DNA of 64,000 nucleotides, taken from Mesorhabditis belari (Eukaryota; Nematoda; Chromadorea; Rhabditida; Rhabditidae). Below the pieces are notes generated by a model. It was not told the DNA's origin. It did not search any database and saw only the letters and a program-made list of their open reading frames with translations. The DNA lies in contig CAUEEP010000871.1 in NCBI GenBank assembly GCA_958450365.1, forward strand, positions 310,001 through 374,000, written 5' to 3'. Below are positions 44,855 to 54,918 of the stretch, in pieces (position 1 is the first letter of the stretch; the number at the start of each line of letters is the position of its first letter). A program made the position numbers and the translations under genes.

Positions 44855-45568
44855 TACCAAACTGATCGATAAATAAATCTGCTAGGAAGAAATTCGTTTT
44901 TAGTCATTGATTGCTCCGAGTCGAAGAAACGCAGCAAATTCATGGCAAACTCTTGTTTCATCAATACTCGGTGATGCCACTGGTCCATACATTGTTGGAG
45001 CTGTAAGTGAACGATCAATGTTCAAAATTAATTAATTCAAAATAGATATCGGATGGAGTACGAAAAGGGTCAACACCACAAGATCATTTCGATTCTCTCG
45101 TCAAAGCTTTCTATTTTCCTGTTGGAGTTTTGGGTGAAACGCTATTCCTTTAATTCTTTATAAATCATTTTCTATAGGTCTAGCAACAATACTATTTTTC
45201 GCATCAGTTTTAACAACAAAACGAGATCTTCGGAAAATTGAATTAGAACAAGGTTTGATTCCGAGAAATAAAAACCCCAAAACCATTTTATAGAACTTGA
45301 AAAGAGTAGACCGATTTCAATGACAATTGGTCAAATTGGTCAAATAGTGTTTCGAATTGGTCAAATTGGATTGGTCAAATAGTGTTTCGAAACAATGGGA
45401 ATAAGCATAAATATTTATATTGTCACCTTAACGATGCGAGTTCAGGGAGTTCAGGGGAATAGATGGAAAAGACAATCTTGGGCATATCTGTAAAAAAGAA
45501 AGACTTCAATGGGAAACCCGTTTTATTTTTACCGTTTCTGTAGAGCATAATCCAATTCTCGAGCATGA

Positions 45569-46999
45569 TCAATTCCGCGTTTCGGCCACAATTTTCACTC
45601 GCACAGTAAACACATCAGAACGAGTCCAAGAACGTTCCTACATTCTACTACCTGAAGCTTCTACAAAAAAGTTTTACCAGAAAAATGTCCTTAATTGAAG
45701 CGCCATTCTCGGCAATGATATTCGTCAGTTCAGAGATCCCACCAGGACGATCTGATACATTCACCTAAAAATAAGAAACAAATGTAAAGTCGCGATTTAA
45801 AAAACCTTGAAGTGCACAAGACGGTTATCCCAAGCCATTCCTTGAAAAGAAAATAGATTTAACAAAACAACAAACCAGAAAAAAACCTCGTTCCATTACG
45901 CGTCCCAATTGTATCGCTATTGCCTCCACTAAGCACAGTCACCACCTTAATGACAAGTTTTGCAAACAAACACCCACAAATCAAACCTTTTTCCCTTTAA
46001 ATTGATTGAGTTTCCCTAACAACAATGCTCCGACTCCACAAGCTCCAGCCCCTTCGATCACAATCTGTAAGCTTTATATTAAAAATTTATTGAAGAAAAC
46101 AAACCTTTTCCAATTCAACAAGGCGCAAGATGGCCAAACCGATCGCTTTTTCATCGACAACTATCGCATCATCAACTTTGTCTAAGAATAGTATATGGGT
46201 ATACGAACTGTTATAAAAGTCAAAACTAACCTTTAGCTGTAGCAAAAGCATTAACACCGATTACAGATACAGCTAAGCCATCGGCGAGAGTTGGTAAAAC
46301 GGAGGTTTCGATTGGATGACCAACTTGAAGAGCGTTCTAAATATCCCCTTATAAGTAAACATTTTAGGGTTCCCATCACCTTGAACGATGGACAACGATC
46401 AGCTTCAACGGAGATAATTTTCACATCGGAACGTAATCCTTTAATAGCAGTAGCCACTCCTGCAACAAGTCCTCCACCACCTGCCGGCAAAACTACAGCA
46501 TCAACGTCAGGAAACTAATCACAAAGTAATCTCAAATATCAAACGACTATTACCTGTTCAATTATTTCCAAGCCAACCGTTCCAGCGCCAGCAATAACAT
46601 CCTTATGATCATAGCTAAATATTGCTGACTTGTATACTAAATTAAAAACACTCGCCCATTAATGTACTTTCCACCTTCATCTAAGCTTTTGCCCAATGCA
46701 ATTAGCCGACTTTCAGATAGGTTTTTCCCCTAAAACTCACGTGAAAAGATACAAAAAAGCGCTTCTACCTGAACAATGACGTTTCCTCCCAACTTCTTGC
46801 GATGAGCAATCTTTTTAATTGGTGCATGTCGAGGCATTACCACCTAATCAAAGCATACCAATTATTTAAACATTTTACTTACCGTAACGGGGATACCCAA
46901 TTGTTTTCCATGCATGCAGAGTGCTTGTGCGTGATTACCAGCTGAGGCAGCATAAACCTAAAACGAAGAAAATTCAGCAGACACCACAAATTTTACTCC
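45569..46999 (-). pseudogene. Threonine dehydratase 3' part (arm A, lacks PLP-lysine exons)
   Basis: It contains the same exons as 55289-56678 on the other strand: YAASAGNHAQALCMHGKQLG at the 5' side, the PAGGGGLVAGVATAIKGL phosphate-binding loop, VTVLSGGNSDTIGTRNGTR and a C-terminal ACT domain ending KIVAETRN-stop. The arm boundary at 46999 removes the exon with TGSFK and everything upstream, so no complete enzyme can be made from it in the order shown. The reading frame itself shows no extra damage. Confidence 0.9.
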
Positions 47000-47023
47000 A
47001 AAATACCAAAATACCTAAACCAA

Positions 47024-47830
47024 AATAACTGTTTTTTGAAAAGAAAAAAACTCACGGCCATTTGTGGGATGACGGTCTATCGACTTTGAGATTATGACCA
47101 CTTTCCAAATAAAAACTAAAACCATTCTTAGAAAAGTTGAACGAAGCCCACTTTGTGACACTGTTGCAGTCAATGGCTTCAGGTGGAGGCGGGTTTACAG
47201 AATTCATGGACTAAATTTGTTAGGATTATCAAAAAAGTGGCTTCTAGTAGTTACTAAATCGTTAGGTTGTTGCTGAGTGGGACGTGTGTGTTTCCCTCTG
47301 TTTTGACTTGGTTGATGCGACTGTTGTTGCGTTGTGGTGGTTGCAGTGTCCCAACGTGATTGTCGTGTATTATTCCCTTTGCTGTGTCCGAGCGAGTTGT
47401 TATCTGGTTGAATTTTGGCTGTCACAACCTCCACAGTAACCGGAGCCGCCGTTTTTGACGCTAAATTGATCAAGTAAACACAAAATGGATAAAAAGTACG
47501 GCACCATCATTCGCCGTCTTCAGATTTACTGAGCAATCGTGCATCTTCCTAAAGTTTTCAGAAATAACTTTCTTTAAACAAAAGATTCTTTACGTCTTAG
47601 ATGAGTTTACCGATAGATCGAATTTCTTCCTAAAAATAAGCAATTTGTTTTCCAAAAAAATACTCCTCACATCTTTGATAGATTCTGCCTAACCAATGGA
47701 TTTATTCCTCCAATCGATTTGAGATCAGTTTTCTAAAAAAGCAGCCATTTTTGAAGATTTAAGTAATAAGCAACCTCTTCTTTCAATTCTTCCTCAACCC
47801 TTTTCGGCGCCAAATCCCATTCTAAATTCT
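47024..47830 (-). CDS. Unrecognised gene or gene fragment with small exons
   Basis: Minus-strand exon-like pieces from 47820 downwards are EWDLAPKRVEEELKEE, KTDLKSIGGINP, then TAAPVTVEVVTAKIQPDNNS followed by a Gln/Thr-rich TTTTQQQSHQPSQNRGKHTR, and finally MNSVNPPPPEAIDCNSVTKW, SFNFSKNGFSFYLESGHNLK and VDRPSSHKWP with a GTGAGT donor. The last ~320 bp are duplicated at 38655-38985. I cannot name a family. Phases between pieces are not verified. Confidence 0.35.
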
Positions 47831-48199
47831 CATATCAAAAATAAAATCAAGAATCAAACGTTGTGAGATTGAAATTCAAGCAAAATAAAATTTGACCCCT
47901 CTATGTGCAGATCGAGATTTTGAGACTGATTATCCGCCAATCGGCTTTGTAGAGGTTTTGTTAGTTCTCTTGCAAACTAAAATATTCAAAGTTAACGTTG
48001 ATAAATCCGGTAACAAAAAGAAACAACTTACATATGAGTATGGTGGAAGTGAGAAAACCGACAATGATTGTTCCGCTTATTGGCAGCAAGCGCAACAGAA
48101 AGAGAAAATCAACCATAGCCGAATAGAATAAAGAATACGAAATGTGAGGTTTGACTCCAATCTTACGTCATTTGCCAAAAATTAAATAGAGATTTATGA

Positions 48200-48250
48200 C
48201 ACCCACTAAAATGGAAATTTGAATTTTTCAAATTTGCATTTTAGTGGGTG
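48200..48250. repeat. Strong 51-bp hairpin
   Basis: CACCCACTAAAATG (48200-48213) pairs exactly with CATTTTAGTGGGTG (48237-48250). The inner AAATTTG and CAAATTT extend the stem, leaving a loop of about 6 bases. It could be a minimal foldback insertion or an RNA hairpin; nothing adjacent decides. Confidence 0.85.
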
Positions 48251-48689
48251 ACATGAATTACACTCAAGTTTTTATCAGTTTTTATCAGATTATCATTTTT
48301 CACGCTGGCTATCACTACTTAGAGTGCCTATTAAAGGGCTTTAGTTCCAGAGTCAGAAACACCCAAACCTTTGAAAGTAATGATCTCTCCGTTTGTGAAT
48401 GAAATGTTTACCCTCGATCTCCCCAAGTCTTTATGTTCGCGCGGATAGAGAATTTTTGCTAAACGTAGGGAGAGATATCTGCTTAACTGTTGTATTTCAC
48501 TACAAACAAACAATGCTTGAGTTTCTTGTAGAAATTGCGCATTTTACTGTTTATACTCTGTCATTATCCCTTTGCTTTTCATTATTCATTTTAGAATAGA
48601 GATTCTTAACGCACTTTTCAATCAGCTATCAAAATTTTACACAAATTCCCCAATCATTTTAAGTTACAATTCGTTTCCCCGTCTTTTTC

Positions 48690-51294
48690 CTTTTTCGTTC
48701 TCTTAGAAATCTACCAAATCATCCAAATTTCCTTCTTGGCGATTTTAATTTTCCTTTAACTGTTTCTCTAGGACTTTTACCTAATTTATCGCGTTTTCCA
48801 CATTTAGAAAACTTCGTGTCAGCCAACAGCGTAGAAATTTTAAACAAATTCCCTACTTTCAGGAAAAGTTCGCATATTTTAGATTTAGTTTTAACCGATT
48901 CCCCTCATTTAATTTGAGCTATTTCACCATGTCCTCCCATTGGTGGTGCCGACCATTTTTCTATGTCTTTTAATTTAATTCTGCATCATTTTACCTCTCT
49001 AAAAGGACCGGATGATGGTAACCGTGCCTTTTGGAGAGGTAATTTCGGTGCTGTCTGTCTTTCTTTAGCGCTCTTCAATGCAAGGTTTCTTCCCCGATTA
49101 GAGATGGACATCAACGAGTGTTATGCCGACTTCTTTGAAGAGATGAAATCGCTGTTGGACGAAAATGTACCTATTTCAACCAGGTCTACCTTTTCTTACC
49201 CCAGTCACATATCTCGAGCTAGGCAAAGGTTAGAAGCAGCTTGGCGTTATCGCGATTCCCCCCATTACACATATCTAGAAAACAAGCTAACTAAGTTTGT
49301 CAAGAAATTTGAGGCCAATATTGAACGGAAAGCCGTTTTTAGTCCTAGTCCCAAAGCTTTTTACTCATACGTCTATTCTAAGATGAATCCAAGCCACGAT
49401 TCCTCTATTAAATGTATATTTGACCCCCTTCGCAACTCGTTGATTTTCGAAAATCACAAAATTGCTAATTCCTTTGCTCAATATTTCTCCAGCCTTTTTG
49501 CAGTTGACGATGGTAGTTGCATCCCTGTTCTTCCCGCCCCAGCACATACTTGCGCAGCCCTAAGCGTCACACCAAGACTGGTCGAAACAGCAATTAGTAA
49601 GCTTAGCAATAAGATTTCTTACACCCCGGACGGAATTCCCTCTTTTGTTATACGGAAAACTAAGTTTCAAATATCACCACTACTTGCTAAACTTTTTAAT
49701 CTGTCACTTCTAACGGCTAAGATCCCTAAATTTTGGAAAGACTCAACGATTTCGCCACTTTTTAAGAAAGGAGATCGGAACGCGCTTGCAAATTATAGAC
49801 CCGTCGCGCTCACCTCCTCCATTTGTAAAGTCTTAGAAATAATTATTCGCGACCACATTATTCACTATCTAAATGAACATAATCTAATTTATAAAAATCA
49901 ATTTGATCAATAAAAATCAAATCTTAAAAACCGCTCTACCTCCGATCAAGCTAGTTCTCTGTGCGCATGACTGGCTTCTAGCTAAAGCCAAAAACGATCA
50001 AACTAGCTGCGTTTTCATTGATTTTTCCAAAGCATTCGATTCTGTTAATCATAGATTAATTTTTAATCGCCAAACTAAATTCACTAGGTCTCCCCATATC
50101 CATCACTAATTGGATTGCAAATTGGCTTACCGAAAGGACTTTTCGCGTCCGCTTAGGCTCTACCTTTTCGAATGACTTCCCCATTAGTAGCGGAGTGCCC
50201 CAAGGGAGCGTTCTTGGTCCTCTTCTTTTCCTTATCTATATTAATGACATTAACAGTTCGATCTCCCTAGGCACAAAAGTCCGGCTCTACGCCGATGATC
50301 TTAAAATTTATAGAGTACTTCCGTCCCAGAGCCCCATCCCCGATTTTACTCTTCTCCAGAAGGATCTTGATTCGATCCTTTTGTGGAGTAAATTTTGGAA
50401 ACTTAACATTGCGCCGGACAAATGCAAACACGTTACATTTGGCTCATTACATATCCCTTTAAAATTGGGGGACCTACAATTACCACAAGGGTTGGCCGAT
50501 GATCCTGTAAAAGATCTTGGTATACTGTTAGTTCCCTCTCTAAAATTTGATCCTCACATAAACTGCATTTCCAAAAAAGCTTCTAGAATTTCTAACATAA
50601 TTCTTCGCGCCATTTGTTTCCCTAAAATCGCGACTTATCGCAAGGCTTTTATAACCTATTGCCGACCTTTGCTCGAGTATGCCACCATCGTATGGTCACC
50701 TTCCATTAAGAAACTTATCACCTTGGTTGAAAATGTCCAACGGCGTTTCACTAAAAAAGCATACACTCGTCGTTTCCCTTCTTCTCTTATTCCAAATTAT
50801 GAGACTAGACTTATAGTTTTTGATTTAAAACCCCTTTTATATCGCCGTATTTACTTTGATCTTATTTTTTTGCTATAAAATTCTTTTCCACCCTAAGTCA
50901 CATCCAGAATTTCAAAGCCTCTTGAAAATTGTAGAAATTTATAGAAGTTCACGTAGTCATCCTTATCAAATTTCGGTCGGTTCTCATCCCCATCATCTTT
51001 CTCTTTATCATTCTTTTGCGAACCGTATTAGTAGGGTTTGGAATAAGCTCCCGTCTGGTATCTTCTCGTCTGTAGGAAAATTCAAAGTATCTGTGAACGA
51101 ATTAGATCTTATTGCCATGTCAAATCTGCCCTATATTTAATCTTTTTGTATCTGTGTTTCCTAACTGTACTCTTACTGTACTATCTTTAGTTTTCTCTCT
51201 TTGTTCGGTGAGAGTATTGTAGCAATATGTTATATGCAGTTATGATTATCTGATTCGCTTCTATTCGTCCCATGAATAAAACATATATATAAAG
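48690..51294 (+). mobile_element. Non-LTR retrotransposon (LINE, jockey/CR1-like), inactive
   Basis: Remnants of the AP endonuclease end come first (GDFNFPLTVSLGLLPNLS at ~48738 and ILDLVLTDSPHLI, then GGADHFSMSF). The reverse transcriptase follows: TPDGIPSFVIRKTKFQISPL, PKFWKDSTISPLFKKGDRNA, NYRPVALTSSICKVLE, FIDFSKAFDSVNHRL, GVPQGSVLGPLLFLIYINDI and the catalytic LYADDLKIY (50290). The thumb region with a YRKAFITYCRPLLEYATIVW block completes it. The frame is broken at ~49903, where a ~15-bp insertion interrupts NQFGFLKNRSTSD, again at ~50068, and after LIFLL at 50876. The 3' tail AATAAAACATATATATAA is at ~51276. The 5' end is not defined. Confidence 0.9.
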
Positions 51295-51388
51295 TCGCAT
51301 ATTTGACATCCTTTCTCTATTTTCGCTCATTCTTTATTCATTTCATTTCATTCGATTCTTAAATTTCATTACATATTTCTTCAGCTTA

Positions 51389-54300
51389 ATGGATGATCCA
51401 CCTCGTCATTCGAAATGCCAGAAGCTGGTTGCTGTGCTGATTCTACTGTTCATCAATCTACTCAACAAAGTGGATCAATCTGCAATCGCAAGTGCTTTTT
51501 TATACGTAAACATAGAAAAAGCTTAAACGATTTTGGTTCTTTATCAAAATTTGATCTAAATGTGATATAAAAATGTACAACTTGGATTTCTTTCTTTCTA
51601 GACTAACACAAAATACAATTGGTATAATTTCAGTGCTTCTCATCGACATTCAAAAATTCTTTGGAGTCGACGGCGATGGTGAAATGGGATTACTTCAAGC
51701 GGTTTATATCGTCCTTTCCACGTTGTGTATTCCAGTCTTTGGATACTTGGGACTTCGGTAAGTATAAAATGGATAGAGTTCTTCAACTGAAAGTTTCTTT
51801 TAGATACAAACGTAAATGGATTATGGTCATCGGAACACTAGTGGGGGCTCTGGCCGGGTGCGCATCAACATTTGTTGCTAAAGAGGTAAATTGAATTAAC
51901 TTGCGATGGATAACAATGTTTATTTAGTCCTTTTGGTTGTTTCTCTTGATGCGCAGTGTTGTGGCAATCGGTAAAGCCTCAGCTGCGGTCGTCTCTCCTA
52001 CAATTATTGGCGATATGTATAGGGGAAAAGCTCGTTCAGGGATGTTGGTATTGTTCTATATCACCAGCCCATTTGGAAGGTTTGATGCATTTGAATAAGG
52101 CAAGTAAAAATATTGTGCGCTTCAGGGGAATTGGTTACATATTTGGATTACAAATGGCAAAGCGACTGGGAGGATGGCAATGGGGAATATGGCTAATAGC
52201 GTTATTGGGTGCGTTTAATCCTTCCAGCCCAATTTCATTTTTAAAGTTTAGGCGTGGCTTCTGTCATCCTGATGGTATTATTTGTATTTGACCCAGAACG
52301 AAAACTCAGTGGATCATCGGTAAATTAAAGATATTTCTATTGATCTTGTTAATTTTAGAATTCTACACGCAAAGAAGATATGGAGAATGCACCTTTGAAG
52401 GTAAAAATCAAGACCTACTTATATGATCTATGGGCCCTCATGAAAAAGTAAGATTTAAAAACGCTTTGTCAAAAAGGTTGTAAATTTTAGTTACACCTAC
52501 CTTTTCTCGACAATTGCCTATACGTGCATTGTTTTTGTGACTGGCAGTGTTTTATGGTAAGATTCTAAATGATTCAACCGTATTTCTTTTTATTTTAAGG
52601 TGGGTTCCTACAGCAATTCAACATGCCAAAGTTCGCGAAATGAAGCTCAACTCTACAAGTCTTCTGGATGAAAAGGATAAAGGAAAGTTAGTATACAACA
52701 ATTTCAAGCAAATAATCAATAACTTTCGTATTGCTCTCTACTTTGGAGCCGTCACAATGGTTGGTGAAATCGTTGGAGTAATTATGGGTTCAGCTTTCTC
52801 AACGGTATGACATCTTGCTTTTAATGTTCACATCTCAAATAATTTCTAGTTACTGCGCAATGGAAAGTGGTGCTTCAAGTGCTGTCAAACACAACGATCC
52901 AATCCAATCATTTCCGCCGTTGGAGCGCTGATCGCAACTCCATTTCTTCTTGGAGGATTGCAACTGATCAGAGTGTCTGTCGAGACTAGCTACGTATGTT
53001 TATTTTCCGTTAATAAGTTAATAATTCGATCAACGAAATACTTATTTCACAATGAAGCAGCGATAATCCCCATTCAGTTCGTCTCCTTCGTCGGTTCTTT
53101 GTCCTTGCTTCCTTCGACTCGCTGTTTGAAGGCAATTTTTCCCTAAAATATCCAATCGAAGTAGCCACTTTTATATTTAAGCCAACGCTTTTACATTCTT
53201 TCGTTTCAGTCTTTTTTTCTTTTGATCTTCTTCTTTCTTTCAAATTTCTCACCTCTGCCATTGTAGATGGGCGCTGCATTTGTGAACGGGTTTGTCGGCA
53301 ACTAAGCATTCCAAAATTCCCCAAAACAAATCAAATCTCACGTTGCCGCTGCTCCAGTGACGGCTCCTGTTGCTTTATTCCGCGCGACAACAATTCTTGC
53401 CGGAGGAGTAGGCAAGATTTTGAAAGGAATCGCGGAAGGACGGGGTCTTAAATCAAAATCACTTCCAAAATCAAACCTTTAAGCGACCATTTACGGCGTT
53501 ACAGGATCTTTTTCAGATGAAAGTCGGAAACTCGAATCATCCTCATCCGTTTCTTCTATTGTTTTCTCCATGTAGTTTTCATTCTTCTTGACTTCTTTCT
53601 TAAAATCAAACTTCAATTTTAAAATCCCCGTCACAAATATTACCTTTGTCTTGCCACACATCAAAAGTGCCGTTAGAAAAAAGAATATTGTACCGAATTT
53701 TATGGCCTCTAACATTTGAATAAAACAAGTAACTAAGTCTAAAAGTAAACAAAAACAAAATAAGCTTAAAATTTACCTGGATAGAACCTTTGAACCACGG
53801 AGCCGAGAAGAAATTATGAAATGATGACATGAATTTGTTTTCCATCTATATAACGAGTTAAATTTAAATTTAGTTCTTTGAAATTGGGATTTCAGCATAA
53901 ATTAAAATTCTTTATTCTAATTTAGATCTTCATTTTCGTTGCTATTACCGGACTTTGCTTCAATTGGACCATCAATGGCGATCTACTAATGACGATTACT
54001 GTTCCATGGAGGTTCGTTCATATGAATTTTAAATTACACTCAATACTTTAGGCGTAATTCGGCAAAGGCATGGCAAACTCTGATTTCACATTTGTTCGGT
54101 GATGCACTTGGACCATATCTCGTTGGATTGGTAATGCATACTGTATCTGCTAAAATTTCTTGTGTTTGTTTAGCTTGCTGATCGAATAAGCTTGAGCGAC
54201 TCTCCAAGAGATTTATTTGATGCTTTGCTATACGCTTTTTATATTCCTTCGGCACTTTGTGGCATTTCGGTGAGTTGTTATGATAATGACAATCAAAACT

Positions 54301-54486
54301 GTTGCAATTTAGGCATTCTTGTTCATAATTGCTGCGATTACAGTAATAAGAGATCAAGCAAGATGCCTGGTTGAAATTGGTATGATTTTTCGATTTTACT
54401 GCTATTTGTTAATCACTTTAGGTATTGACGATAGAATTTCATCGAGAAAAGATGTCGAAACAAAAGGAAATGCAAATAAATTGTAA
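51389..54486 (+). CDS. Spinster-like MFS transporter (SPNS family)
   Basis: Predicted membrane transporter of the spinster group, whose members export lysosomal sphingolipid or lysophospholipid. It starts MDDPPRHSKCQKLVAVLILL and continues FINLLNKVDQSAIA, LLIDIQKFFGVDGDGEMGLL with QAVYIVLSTLCIPVFGYLG, then KRKWIMVIGTLVGALAGCAS (the MFS loop 2-3 RKW motif), RSVVAIGKASAAVVSPTIIG with DMYRGKARSGMLVLFYI, GIGYIFGLQMAKRLGGWQWG, CIVFVTGSVLWWVPTAIQHA, FRIALYFGAVTMVGEIVGVI, CCQTQRSNPIISAVGALIAT, FVAITGLCFNWTINGDLLMT, AWQTLISHLFGDALGPYLVG and a hydrophilic tail ending KGNANKL-stop. Exons include 51389-51491, 51634-51757, 51804-51885, 51928-52079, 52126-52208, 53927-54011, 54052-54130, 54174-54269. AATAAA follows at ~54487. 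One ~0.9-kb intron (53000-53926) is unusually long, and a helix may be missing there. The start was chosen by alignment of the LLNKVDQ block to the expected N-terminus. Confidence 0.85.
53262..53845. other. ORF fragments inside the long spinster intron
   Basis: Plus strand 53268-53480 reads MGAAFVNGFVGN-stop, then PVTAPVALFRATTILAGGVG and KILKGIAEGRGLKSKSLPKS before a stop; its GC content and lack of introns suggest a processed or displaced fragment. Minus strand 53845-53494 reads MENKFMSSFHNFFSAPWFKG, then a hydrophobic FGTIFFFLTALLMCG and an acidic tail. I recognise neither. Confidence 0.3.
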
Positions 54487-54918
54487 TAAAATAATTGGGG
54501 TTGTAGTTATTTCTGTGTGAATTATTCGTAAATTTAGATTAATAAAGAGATGTATCAACCATTTTGAACCATTATAGATACAGCAAATTAACATTCTTGA
54601 AAAATTACCATGTGAACTGCTTAATATTTGGATGTAAACCTATTACATATTTTGTAACCAAACATCCCAAAAACCAAGTCCTATTCATTTATTCTCTACT
54701 CGATTTCCTGGCTGGCCATTTCTTATTGTTCCATTTACTTCATGTTGAAATCCTCGATCAATGGTTAATTTTCGAGGTGAATCTTGTTGAGATTACCCAT
54801 TTAGCAATTCCATTTCGAAGGTTTTCCGTATCATCAAGGGCCCTGAAGGTTGTTAACTACTTGTTTCTTGTATTCACTTCTTTTGTTAGTTCTCTTGCAA
54901 CTTTCATTTTTATTTCAG

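Larger units (their letters stand above)
43051..45293 (+). pseudogene. Truncated spinster-like MFS transporter paralogue (arm A)
   Basis: Exons align in order with the C-terminal half of the 51.4-54.5 kb gene: LTCVMFLTGSLEW (like YTCIVFVTGSVLWW), APTLIEHGKASKLNLSKTED, FSITLVTGAITLVSGLFGVG, SGALICIPTMAVGFPL, YVLFFIGITAACCNLAVVID, RRNAANSWQTLVSSILGDA, PQDHFDSLVKAFYFPVGVLG and LRKIELEQGLIPRNKNPK-stop. The N-terminal transmembrane half is absent. There is an in-frame TAA after THNQKDK at ~43248. A 230-bp MITE (43585-43818) and an FB element (44178-44854) sit in its introns. The paralogue diverges clearly from the full gene, so it is an old duplicate. Confidence 0.85.
41111..46999. repeat. Inverted repeat 2, arm A (5.9 kb)
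   Basis: It pairs with 55247-61127. The coordinate sum is 102246 at the inner edge and 102238 at the outer edge, so only 8 bp of net length differ over 5.9 kb. I see a 5-bp indel (GGGGCGGGGCG at 43799 versus the shorter form at 58440) and single-base homopolymer differences, and essentially no substitutions. At the outer edge this arm continues into exon 2 of the copy C gene. At the inner edge it breaks off inside the dehydratase. Confidence 0.95.

Noticed and set aside
48963..51140. Reverse transcriptase as a possible host or defence RT gene
   Set aside because: The endonuclease remnant, RT block order and the duplicated 3' tail at 31437 identify a decayed LINE.
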